Shown piece by piece: positions 1-8,063 of a stretch of DNA of 64,000 nt. Location of the stretch: assembly GCA_017461725.1 (NCBI GenBank), contig JAFTXG010000028.1:233079-297078 (forward strand), given 5' to 3'. A program made the position numbers and the translations under genes. This DNA is from Lachnospiraceae bacterium. Its GTDB lineage: Bacteria; Bacillota; Clostridia; Lachnospirales; Lachnospiraceae. Each line of letters begins with the position of its first letter. Position 1 is the stretch's first letter. The notes below the pieces were generated by a model. It worked only from the letters and a program-made list of their open reading frames with translations. It did no database searches and was not told the origin of the DNA.

Positions 1-2709
1 AACAACATCCTCAACCTTCTTCTTCAGACCGTTTCTCAGAGCCTGCTGAGCCAGGTTCATACCGTAACCGAACTCTGCAGCATCCTCGAACAGGGAGTTG
101 GACCATGCAGGACCCTGACCCTTCTCGTTCTTGGTGTAAGGAGTGGAAGGTGAAGAGTTACCCCAGATGGAGGAGCAACCGGTTGCGTTTGCGATATACA
201 TTCTGTCACCGAACAGCTGGGTGATCAGCTTAGCGTAAGGGGTCTCACCACAACCTGCGCAAGCTCCGGAGAACTCAAGCAGAGGCTGCTTGAACTGGGA
301 ACCCTTAACGGTGTTCTCTTTGAACTTAGCAATAACCTCGGGCTTCTTGGGCAGCTTCAGGCCGTACTCAAAGCCTTCCTGTACGTCGATGTTTGCTTCC
401 ATGTTAGCCATGGTCAGTGCCTTGTTACCCTTCTTGCCAGGGCAGACAACTGCACAGGATCCACAACCAAGACAGTCGAGAGCATCAACGGTCATTGCGA
501 AGTAGTATCCGGGCATACCGGTCATAGGAATAACCTTCTGGGATGCAGGTGCTGCCTTTGCCTCCTCCTCAGTCATAGCGACAGGACGGATGGTTGCATG
601 AGGACAAACATATGCACAGAAGTTACACTGGATACAGTTTTCAGGATTCCATACAGGAATATCAACTGCAACACCGCGCTTCTCGAATGCAGCGGAACCG
701 GAAGGAGTGGTACCGTCTACATAATCGGTAAATGCGGAAACAGGGAGCTTGTTACCCTCCTGAGCGTTTACATGCTGCTGGATGTTCTTTACGAACTTCT
801 CAACATCGCTGTCACCTGCGGGAGGAATAGCACCGATATGGGTATCCTCTGCGTTCTTCCAGCTCTCAGGAACCTGAATCTCAACAACGTCCTTAGCACC
901 GCGCTCGATAGCGTCGTAGTTCATCTGAACGATCGCATCACCCTTCTTGCCGTAGGAAGCCTTAGCAGCTGCCTTCATGAGCTCGATAGCGCGCTCCTCG
1001 GGGATGATGTTAGCCAGCTTGAAGAATGCGGACTGCAGAATGGTGTTGATACGGCCGCCCAGACCGATCTCCTTACCGATCTTGATACCGTCGATGGTGT
1101 AAACCTTGATGCCGTGCTCTGCGATATAGCGCTTAGCCTGTCCGGGCAGATGCTCCTCAAGACCAGCCATATCCCAAGGACAGTTCAGCAGGAAGGTACC
1201 GCCATCCTTCAGATCCTGTACCATGTTGTACTTGTTCAGGTATGCAGGGTTGTGGCAAGCTACGAAGTTTGCCTTGGAAATCAGGTAGGTGGACTTGATG
1301 GGATCCTTACCAAAACGCAGGTGAGAAATGGTCACACCACCGGACTTCTTGGAGTCATAATCAAAGTATGCCTGAGCATACATATCAGTGTTATCACCGA
1401 TGATCTTAATAGAGTTCTTGTTAGCACCAACAGTACCGTCAGCACCCAGACCCCAGAACTTACAGCTGATGGTAGTCTCAGGAGCGGTGTTCAGTGCGGG
1501 GCCAACCTCCAGGGACAGATTGGTCACATCATCAACGATACCAACGGTAAATACCTTCTTCTCGGTATTATTGAATACTGCAACGATCTGTGCAGGGGTA
1601 GTATCCTTGGAACCAAGACCGTAGCGACCGGTGAATACGGGAACTGCATCGAACTTAGAGCCCTTCAGAGCTGCTACAACGTCCAGATACAGAGGCTCGC
1701 CCATAGCGCCGGGCTCCTTGGTTCTGTCAAGTACGGAGATCTGCTTTACAGACTCGGGGATAGCATCGATCAGTGCGGATGCACAGAAAGGTCTGTACAG
1801 ACGTACCTTTACAACACCAACCTTCTGTCCAGCAGCTACCAGGTAATCGATGGTCTCCTCGATGGTATCACATACAGAACCCATAGCGATGATAACATGC
1901 TCAGCGTCTGCAGCACCATAGTAGTTGAACAGCTTATAGTCGGTACCGATCTTTGCGTTAACCTTGTCCATGTACTCCTGTACAATAGCAGGCAAAGCAT
2001 TGTAGTAAGGGTTGCAAGCCTCTCTTGCCTGGAAGAAGATATCTGCGTTCTGTGCAGAACCTCTCTGGCAAGGATGGTTAGGGTTCAGCGCGTTTCTTCT
2101 GAAAGCGTCGATCGCCTCATGATCAACCATCTCGTCAAGATCTGCGTAATCCCAGGTCTCGATCTTCTGGATCTCGTGGGAAGTACGGAAACCGTCGAAG
2201 AAGTTGATGAAAGGAAGACGGCCCTTGATTGCTGCACAGTGTGCAACGGGGGTAAGGTCCATAACCTCCTGTACGCTGGACTCACAGAGCATAGCACAAC
2301 CGGTCTGACGGCATGCATATACGTCGGAGTGATCGCCGAAAATAGACAGTGCATGGCTAGCCAGTGCACGTGCGGATACGTTGAATACGCCAGGGAGCTG
2401 CTCACCGGCAACCTTGTACAGGTTGGGGATCATCAGCAGTAAGCCCTGAGATGCGGTGTAGGTAGTGGTCAGAGCACCAGCTGCCAGAGAGCCGTGTACA
2501 GTACCAGCTGCACCAGCCTCAGACTGCATCTCTGCTACCTTTACGGTCTGACCGAAAATATTCAGTCTGCCCTGAGTTGCCCACTCATCAGTAGCCTCAG
2601 CCATAACAGATGAAGGGGTGATGGGATAGATGGCAGCCACGTCAGTGTATGCGTATGAAGCATGAGCAGCAGCATGGTTACCATCCATGGTTTTCATTTT
2701 TCTTCCCAT
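1..2709 (-). CDS. nifJ: Pyruvate:ferredoxin (flavodoxin) oxidoreductase, 3' end cut by window edge
   Basis: Oxidative decarboxylation of pyruvate with CoA to acetyl-CoA, CO2 and reduced ferredoxin; cytoplasmic. 903 codons are visible and the family is about 1170 residues, so roughly the last quarter lies beyond base 1. The N-terminus has the pyrimidine-binding YPITPSS motif. The middle region carries two 4Fe-4S clusters, CIQCNFCAYVCPH and CLGCGSCAVVCPG. The visible end has the start of the TPP-binding domain (CAGCGETPY, then NATGCSSIWG). The start ATG at 2709 follows AGGAGG; ATGs at 2697 and 2688 are in frame but have worse spacing. It is transcribed alone from the promoter at 2796-2825. The electrons it releases are the likely input of the Rnf cluster in this window. 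Identification is firm. Confidence 0.96.
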   Translation of the reverse strand, partial: MGRKMKTMDGNHAAAHASYAYTDVAAIYPITPSSVMAEATDEWATQGRLNIFGQTVKVAEMQSEAGAAGTVHGSLAAGALTTTYTASQGLLLMIPNLYKVAGEQLPGVFNVSARALASHALSIFGDHSDVYACRQTGCAMLCESSVQEVMDLTPVAHCAAIKGRLPFINFFDGFRTSHEIQKIETWDYADLDEMVDHEAIDAFRRNALNPNHPCQRGSAQNADIFFQAREACNPYYNALPAIVQEYMDKVNAKIGTDYKLFNYYGAADAEHVIIAMGSVCDTIEETIDYLVAAGQKVGVVKVRLYRPFCASALIDAIPESVKQISVLDRTKEPGAMGEPLYLDVVAALKGSKFDAVPVFTGRYGLGSKDTTPAQIVAVFNNTEKKVFTVGIVDDVTNLSLEVGPALNTAPETTISCKFWGLGADGTVGANKNSIKIIGDNTDMYAQAYFDYDSKKSGGVTISHLRFGKDPIKSTYLISKANFVACHNPAYLNKYNMVQDLKDGGTFLLNCPWDMAGLEEHLPGQAKRYIAEHGIKVYTIDGIKIGKEIGLGGRINTILQSAFFKLANIIPEERAIELMKAAAKASYGKKGDAIVQMNYDAIERGAKDVVEIQVPESWKNAEDTHIGAIPPAGDSDVEKFVKNIQQHVNAQEGNKLPVSAFTDYVDGTTPSGSAAFEKRGVAVDIPVWNPENCIQCNFCAYVCPHATIRPVAMTEEEAKAAPASQKVIPMTGMPGYYFAMTVDALDCLGCGSCAVVCPGKKGNKALTMANMEANIDVQEGFEYGLKLPKKPEVIAKFKENTVKGSQFKQPLLEFSGACAGCGETPYAKLITQLFGDRMYIANATGCSSIWGNSSPSTPYTKNEKGQGPAWSNSLFEDAAEFGYGMNLAQQALRNGLKKKVEDVV

Positions 2710-2795
2710 TGGTTTAATCCTCCTGTGATTTAAATGAATTTGTAATAATAAACTTTCCTCATCTTGCTCGGAAATTACAAAACATTCCTTGTATC

Positions 2796-2825
2796 ATTAT
2801 AAGGCGATACTGCCCTTCTTGTCAA
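2796..2825 (-). promoter_or_regulatory. Sigma-A promoter of pyruvate:ferredoxin oxidoreductase
   Basis: On the minus strand TTGACA (2820-2825) and TATAAT (2796-2801) are separated by 18 bases, giving a leader of about 80 bases. The inverted repeat GCGATAC/GTATCGC flanks the -35 region, one arm in the spacer and the other just upstream, and could be a repressor site. Confidence 0.8.
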
Positions 2826-2890
2826 ATGGGTATCGCGAAAAAAACGAAGAAAAATTGGATTTTGTGAGGTACATTCCATTTTATTCATCA

Positions 2891-2927
2891 TAAAACCCCT
2901 GAATGTCTGTCACAGACATCCAGGGGG
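2891..2927 (-). terminator. Terminator of the EF-G-like gene
   Basis: A 15-base near-perfect stem with a very short loop (2896-2926, CCCCTG...CAGGGG) is followed on the minus strand by TTTTA. It lies 22 bases past the stop at 2949 and separates the EF-G-like gene from the oxidoreductase promoter. Confidence 0.8.
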
Positions 2928-2948
2928 CTTATCATTTACTATTTGCTA

Positions 2949-5027
2949 TCAGTCCTCTGCGCCTGCTCTGGCTGCGATCTCTTTCGCCTGAACATCACTG
3001 GGTGCCTGCTCATAACGTGCGAAGGTATACTCAAAGTTTCCGATACCGCCGGTCATGGAACGAAGGTCGGTGGAGTAGCCCAGCATTTCCTTCATGGGAA
3101 CGTCTGCCTCGATGACCTGATGGCCCTTGTGGTCGGAGTTCATACCGAGAACGCGGCCACGGCGCTTGTTCATGTCACCCATAACATCACCGGTATACTT
3201 ATCGGGAACGATAACCTTTACATTAACGATGGGCTCAAGAAGAACGGGCTTGGACGCGGGATCAGCAAATGCGTTCTTCACTGCCAGAATGGATGCCATC
3301 TTGAAGGACATCTCGTTGGAGTCTACCGCATGGTAGGAACCGAATACCAGAGTAGCCTTCAGACCAACTACGGGATATCCGGCCAAAGGCCCCTTCAGAA
3401 CGGATTCCTGAACACCCTTCTCAACTGCGGGGAAGAAGTTCTTCGGAACAACACCGCCCACGATCTTCTCCTCGAATACGTAAGGGGTCTCCAGATCGCC
3501 GGAGGGCTCGAACTCCATCACAACATCGCCGTACTGGCCATGTCCGCCGGACTGCTTCTTATGCTTACCCTGAACCTTAACCTTACCGCGGATAGTCTCG
3601 CGGAACGCAACCTTAGGCTCGTAGGTCTCGATCTCAACTTTATAACGGTTAAACAGCTTGCTCACAACAACCTCGAGCTGCTGATCGCCGATACCGTAGA
3701 GCAGCGTCTGACGATTTTCCTTGTCGTTTACAGTCTTTAAGGTCAGATCCTCATCCATCAGCTTAGCCAGAGCGCCTGCGATCTTGTCCTCGTCGCCCTT
3801 GTTCTTTGCGCGGTATGCAACATAGGTGTAAGGAACAGAAACCTCGGGCTTCTCATAAACGATAGCCTTGCCCTTAGCTGCCAGCGTGTCACCGGTAACG
3901 GTCACGGAAAGCTTAGGGATAGCACCGATATCACCTGCGCGGAGCTCGGAAACCTCAAGAGCTTCCTTTCCGCGAAGAACATACAGCTTGGCGATCTTCT
4001 CGTCAGCCTCTTTGTTTACGTTAACCACGTCTGCACCTGCACGGAGTACACCGGAGCAAACCTTTACATAGGAATACTTTCCAATGAAGGGGTCAACCAG
4101 GGTCTTCCAAACCTTTGCACTCATGGGCTTGGTGTCATCATAGTTAGCCTCGAACTCAAATCCGCCTGCCTCACCGGAGATCTCCAGCTTGTTGGGCGCA
4201 TATACATACTTCTCAATCACATCCAGCAGCATACGGGTACCATATCCGTTTGCGGAAGATCCCATCAGCACGGGAACGATAACGTTGTCCATAACGTGGG
4301 TACGCAGAGCGATGGAAATCTCATCGTAGGTAAACTCTTCTCCGCCAAAATAGCGATCCATGTACTCCTCGCTGGTCTCGGCAACCGCCTCCATCAGCGC
4401 CTCTCTGTACTGCTCCAGATAATCTACGGAATAATCGTGAACCTCGTCCTCGGTGTAGGTACCATCTGCGTTAAAACGACGTCCCTGCATCTTGACAACG
4501 TTAACGAAGCCGACAAACTTCTCATTTTCACGAACAGGCATCTGGAAAGGAGCGATCTTCTTTCCGTACATGTTCTCCAGGTCCTCTACAACCTGACGGA
4601 AGCTGGCATTGTCATCGTCCATGTTGGTCACGTAGAACATACGGGGCAGCCCCATCTTCTCGCAGAGCTCCCATGCCTTCTGAGTACCAACCTCGACACC
4701 GGACTTACCGTTAACCACGATGATCGCTGCATCCGCTACAGAAACAGCCTCCTCAACCTCGCCCACAAAGTCGAAATATCCGGGGGTGTCCAGAACATTA
4801 ATCTTCACACCGTCCCACTCAATCGGAACAACAGTGGTGGAAAGTGAAAATTTACGCTTAATCTCTTCCTTATCAAAATCACTGATGGTATTTCCGTCAG
4901 AAACCTTTCCCATTCGTGAGGTAACTCCCGTAATGCTGGCCATAGACTCAACCAGGGAAGTCTTTCCGCAGCCACCGTGTCCCAATAATACCACGTTGCG
5001 GATTCGATCAGATTCATAAACTTTCAT
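2949..5027 (-). CDS. EF-G-like translational GTPase (EF-G2 / FusA2-type)
   Basis: A 692-residue paralogue of elongation factor G. The GTPase domain has P-loop GHGGCGKT (about 16-23) and G3 DTPGYFDF, followed by EF-G domains II, III/IV (SGGHGQYGDV) and V (EYTFARYEQAP near the C-terminus). The family is usually annotated elongation factor G-like; its exact role, translocation or ribosome rescue and recycling, is not settled. The G4 motif, normally NKMD, reads TNMD here, so guanine specificity or GTPase behaviour may differ. The start at 5027 is chosen because GAGGAGG sits at ideal spacing; an upstream in-frame extension lacks a ribosome site. It is a single-gene unit with its own promoter and terminator. 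It is not the main fusA, which normally lies with str ribosomal genes. Confidence 0.88.
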   Translation of the reverse strand: MKVYESDRIRNVVLLGHGGCGKTSLVESMASITGVTSRMGKVSDGNTISDFDKEEIKRKFSLSTTVVPIEWDGVKINVLDTPGYFDFVGEVEEAVSVADAAIIVVNGKSGVEVGTQKAWELCEKMGLPRMFYVTNMDDDNASFRQVVEDLENMYGKKIAPFQMPVRENEKFVGFVNVVKMQGRRFNADGTYTEDEVHDYSVDYLEQYREALMEAVAETSEEYMDRYFGGEEFTYDEISIALRTHVMDNVIVPVLMGSSANGYGTRMLLDVIEKYVYAPNKLEISGEAGGFEFEANYDDTKPMSAKVWKTLVDPFIGKYSYVKVCSGVLRAGADVVNVNKEADEKIAKLYVLRGKEALEVSELRAGDIGAIPKLSVTVTGDTLAAKGKAIVYEKPEVSVPYTYVAYRAKNKGDEDKIAGALAKLMDEDLTLKTVNDKENRQTLLYGIGDQQLEVVVSKLFNRYKVEIETYEPKVAFRETIRGKVKVQGKHKKQSGGHGQYGDVVMEFEPSGDLETPYVFEEKIVGGVVPKNFFPAVEKGVQESVLKGPLAGYPVVGLKATLVFGSYHAVDSNEMSFKMASILAVKNAFADPASKPVLLEPIVNVKVIVPDKYTGDVMGDMNKRRGRVLGMNSDHKGHQVIEADVPMKEMLGYSTDLRSMTGGIGNFEYTFARYEQAPSDVQAKEIAARAGAED

Positions 5028-5101
5028 ACATTTCCTCCTCGACACATTCATGTTGTCTGTTTTTCTGTAAATTCTGGTGACTTTTTGCACCATCATGTGC
5101 T

Positions 5102-5130
5102 ATTGTAACAAAAACCCAGCAAAAAATCAA
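5102..5130 (-). promoter_or_regulatory. Sigma-A promoter of the EF-G-like gene
   Basis: Minus strand TTGATT (5125-5130), a 17-base spacer, then TACAAT (5102-5107). The leader is about 70 bases to the ATG at 5027. Confidence 0.72.
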
Positions 5131-5161
5131 CCTATATTTTGAAAATCGCACAATATAGCAC

Positions 5162-5977
5162 CTATCGAAATTCTGTCATATTTTCCCTATACCATTTCGG
5201 AAGGAAATTGTTCTGACATTGTGGATTTTTTCGCTGTTCGATGGCGATATGGTGAAAGAAAGTTTTCCACAACAGCGCATATTCCTCGTGATCTCGGTCG
5301 AAATTTAAAATTCTGTCATACTCTTCTCCGGTCAGCTGCCGCAGATACCAGCGGCTGTCCGCCGGGTGAAGCACCGCCAGTTTACGCTTTTTATCCACGA
5401 TCATCCAGTGCTCGCTGATCAGCCGCTCAGCAAAATTCGGCGCGATCAGCGTCAGTACATTTGATTTCGGCTCGATCACCGAACACAAAATGCCCCCCTC
5501 CCACCGGGTAAAACGGACAAACTGATTAAACCGGTGAGCCTCGTTTCCCACCCGTCTGGATATCTCGAATATCCGCATGACAGGCTCCTCCGTCAGCGTT
5601 TCCGTCACCCTCGGTCCGATCACAAACCCCAGCCGGAGAAACCGGTAGATCACCTCCAGCTTCTCCGGAATTACCGACATCGCACAGTGGTAAACCAGCT
5701 CCAACGCCCGGTATGAGATTTTGCCGCGAATGGAGCGGATCACCTTCTCCGCTCGCTCCTCATCCACCTCCACCCGATGCTCCACACAGAACAGCTGATA
5801 ATTATCCTCCGACTCCACGGCCAGTTCCACGATAAATCCTCTGTTTCCCCAGCGCCAGGCCTCATAGATACAGCTCATCATCGCGCCGAACTCATCGGCA
5901 CAGACAAAGCGGTGCTTTTCCATACGGCTATCCGACCACTGATTATTGATCAACTGACTCTGCATCACCTTTTCCAT
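5162..5977 (-). CDS. TIGR03915-type probable DNA metabolism protein, partner of the radical SAM enzyme
   Basis: A 271-residue protein matching the family of probable DNA metabolism proteins (TIGR03915) that are regularly encoded beside the putative DNA modification/repair radical SAM protein (TIGR03916), as here. No catalytic motif is visible by eye. The conserved core includes the stretch AMMSCIYEAWRWG, the central VIEPKSNVLTLIAPNF region and the ending FLPKWYRENMTEF. The biochemical function is unknown; the link to DNA repair rests on family association and on the LexA-box-like sites upstream of the operon. The start is uncertain: ATG 5977 directly abuts GGGAGAGG, whereas GTG 5968 or ATG 5965 would be better spaced. 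It lies 77 bases downstream of the radical SAM gene and is probably cotranscribed. Confidence 0.75.
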   Translation of the reverse strand: MEKVMQSQLINNQWSDSRMEKHRFVCADEFGAMMSCIYEAWRWGNRGFIVELAVESEDNYQLFCVEHRVEVDEERAEKVIRSIRGKISYRALELVYHCAMSVIPEKLEVIYRFLRLGFVIGPRVTETLTEEPVMRIFEISRRVGNEAHRFNQFVRFTRWEGGILCSVIEPKSNVLTLIAPNFAERLISEHWMIVDKKRKLAVLHPADSRWYLRQLTGEEYDRILNFDRDHEEYALLWKTFFHHIAIEQRKNPQCQNNFLPKWYRENMTEFR

Positions 5978-6054
5978 CCTCTCCCGTTTTTATCGTCTTT
6001 TGGGTCGGTGTTCCTACCATTTCTCCTACAATTCCACTCCTTATCTGTCACTGT

Positions 6055-7674
6055 TCAGAACTGCCCGAAGGCAGCTTTGCTGCAATCCTCCACCGTCGGC
6101 ATCATCGCCAGATGCATATCGTCGAACAGACTTAACTGACGATAAGTCTGTGGGTGTTCCACCTCCCACCGCTTTTTCCCCTCATCCGCAGTGAGGCATC
6201 TGGTCAGCACATCCTCCTCGATGGCGATGGGATACATCTGTCGCCCGTTACAGGTCAGGAAATAGGCCGCCCGCTTTAACACCACACCGATCCGCTTCAG
6301 ATCAGGGAAATCAAGCCTTCCGTTCCGGCGGGCCTCAACGATCCTGCGGGCAGACTTTACCCCCACCCCGGGCACACGCAATAACAGAGCATAATCCGCC
6401 CGGTTCACCTCCACCGGAAAATACTCCAGATGTCTGAGGGCCCAGTCACACTTGGGATCCACCAGCACATTGAAATCCGGCCTGTCCTCCGATAGAAGCT
6501 CGTCGGCCTGAAAACCATAAAACCGTAGCAGCCAGTCCGCCTGATACAGGCGGTGCTCCCGCAAAAAAGGCACCGGAGTGTCAAGTCCGGGCAGTGCCGA
6601 ATCCTCATTGACCGGAATGTAGCCGGAAAAGAACACTCGCTTCAGATCAAACTGCCGGTACAGGCTCTCCGCCACCCGCATGATCTGATAGTCCGTCTCG
6701 CCGGTGGCACCGATGATCATCTGGGTGCTCTGGCCGGCGGGGACATAGGACAGGCCACGGTCCTCCGCCCAGGGAACAAGACCGCCGGCGGAGGCGCTTG
6801 CCAGGCCATCTGCTCTGCATCCGCCGGCTTCAGATCCGGCGTCAAGCCTCCCGGACATGCTGACACGGTTATCCGGACATAAGTCCACACTTTCCCCGAA
6901 CTTCTTCCGCGACGTTTCCGTCCCACCGCTCCCATCAAGCTGCAAAATCGCCTCATCTGTCCTCTTCTGCAGTCGCAGATTATTTTCATTGAATATACTC
7001 CCCGGCAGTTCCTTCATCCGATAGGCTCTCTCCATCTTCTCCCCGACGCCTACTCTCAACCTCTCCTGCGCGATTCCCTGCTGGATCTGCCGCATCGGTG
7101 TGAGGATCGTCTTTCGAGTTTTATGGGGTGCCAGAAGTCTCAGTCCATCCCCGGTGGGCAGTTCCAGATTTACGCTCATCCGGTCAGCCAGATAGCCGAT
7201 CTCCCGAATCACCTGGGGATCAGCTCCCGGCACGCCCTTCACGTGGATATACCCGCGAAAACCGTACTTTACTCTCAGCAGATAGAGGGCCTGAAACATC
7301 TGCTCCATGGTGGACGTGGGATTTTTTCGCACACCGGAGCTTAGGAACAGTCCCTCGATGTAATTTCGGCGATAGAACTCCATGGTCAACGTGCAGATCT
7401 CCTCCGGGGTGAAGGTGGCCCTGGGCACATCGTTTGAGGCACGGTTATGACAGTATTTACAGTCAAACACACACTCATTAGTCATCAGTATTTTGAGCAG
7501 CGTGATGCATCTGCCATCCGCCCCGAAGCTGTGGCAGATACCGGCAGAGATCGAACTGCCCAGATGTCCATGCTTTCCTTTCCGGTCCACACCACTGGAC
7601 GTGCAGGCCACGTCATACTTGGCCGCATCGGACAAAATCGCCAGTTTTTCATCTAACGTATAGCTTCTCTCCAT
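6055..7674 (-). CDS. Putative DNA modification/repair radical SAM protein (TIGR03916-type)
   Basis: A 539-residue radical SAM enzyme. The [4Fe-4S] site is CX3CX2C: C68, C72 and C75 in CVFDCKYC. A helix-hairpin-helix DNA-binding motif near the C-terminus (LLRVPGVGVKSARRIVEARR) supports action on DNA. The family is associated with TIGR03915 and sometimes uracil-DNA-glycosylase-like proteins; its substrate lesion is unknown. About 100 extra residues (roughly 205-310), poor in conserved motifs and rich in Gly, Ser and Ala, split the radical SAM region, so the protein is longer than the usual 420 or so. Start ATG 7674 is preceded by GGGGCGGG; a GTG at 7689 is the alternative. It is the first gene of the operon, under a promoter flanked by LexA-box-like sites. 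Confidence 0.8.
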   Translation of the reverse strand: MERSYTLDEKLAILSDAAKYDVACTSSGVDRKGKHGHLGSSISAGICHSFGADGRCITLLKILMTNECVFDCKYCHNRASNDVPRATFTPEEICTLTMEFYRRNYIEGLFLSSGVRKNPTSTMEQMFQALYLLRVKYGFRGYIHVKGVPGADPQVIREIGYLADRMSVNLELPTGDGLRLLAPHKTRKTILTPMRQIQQGIAQERLRVGVGEKMERAYRMKELPGSIFNENNLRLQKRTDEAILQLDGSGGTETSRKKFGESVDLCPDNRVSMSGRLDAGSEAGGCRADGLASASAGGLVPWAEDRGLSYVPAGQSTQMIIGATGETDYQIMRVAESLYRQFDLKRVFFSGYIPVNEDSALPGLDTPVPFLREHRLYQADWLLRFYGFQADELLSEDRPDFNVLVDPKCDWALRHLEYFPVEVNRADYALLLRVPGVGVKSARRIVEARRNGRLDFPDLKRIGVVLKRAAYFLTCNGRQMYPIAIEEDVLTRCLTADEGKKRWEVEHPQTYRQLSLFDDMHLAMMPTVEDCSKAAFGQF

Positions 7675-7693
7675 TTTAACCCGCCCCACAAAT

Positions 7694-7757
7694 CGAATGT
7701 TTGTTCTATTATAGCACGTAGTTTATCACATTGCAAGCATTTTCGAACATATGTTCC
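7694..7757 (-). promoter_or_regulatory. Promoter flanked by two LexA (SOS) box-like sites upstream of the radical SAM gene
   Basis: Minus-strand promoter TTGCAA (7731-7736), a 17-base spacer and a perfect TATAAT (7708-7713). CGAACATATGTTCC at 7744-7757 fits the Gram-positive LexA consensus CGAACRNRYGTTYC. A weaker copy, CGAATGTTTGTTCT, at 7694-7707 covers the predicted transcription start. The arrangement fits LexA repression and DNA-damage induction; LexA binding itself is inferred. Confidence 0.8.
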
Positions 7758-7984
7758 AAGATGTTGTTCGCAACGCAGATACGGCATTTTTTCGTTGCCG
7801 GGCACTCGCCAAACACACAAAACGCCCGCAGAAATGATTCTCATCACTTTTGTGTTCATAAATTAAGACAGGAATTCACACTCAAATCTTACAGCGTCTG
7901 ATCATTTTCTTCAACGAGATAATCCTTTCCGTAAACTAATCCATCTCATAAATAATCCACCAGTTCTGCTTCATATTTGGATAA

Positions 7985-8033
7985 AAACAAATCTGCCAGG
8001 CCCCATATGGGAAACCCGACAGATCTGTTTTTA
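7985..8033 (-). terminator. Terminator of the glycoside utilisation operon
   Basis: On the minus strand ACAGATCTG...CAGATTTGT forms a long stem-loop (7988-8028) with a run of T after it, about 35 bases past the GH2 stop. The rest of 7860-7984 holds no gene or motif that I can recognise. Confidence 0.7.
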
Positions 8034-8063
8034 TGTGGTAGGTGATGTAAACTAAGTTAAATT

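Noticed and set aside
598..2442. A 614-codon open frame on the plus strand opposite the oxidoreductase.
   Set aside because: The minus strand encodes an intact, conserved enzyme with Fe-S motifs; the plus frame has no recognisable domain and arises from codon bias.
7653..7859. 68-codon minus-strand frame overlapping the radical SAM start and promoter.
   Set aside because: Overlaps the promoter and LexA-box-like sites and has no ribosome site or domain.
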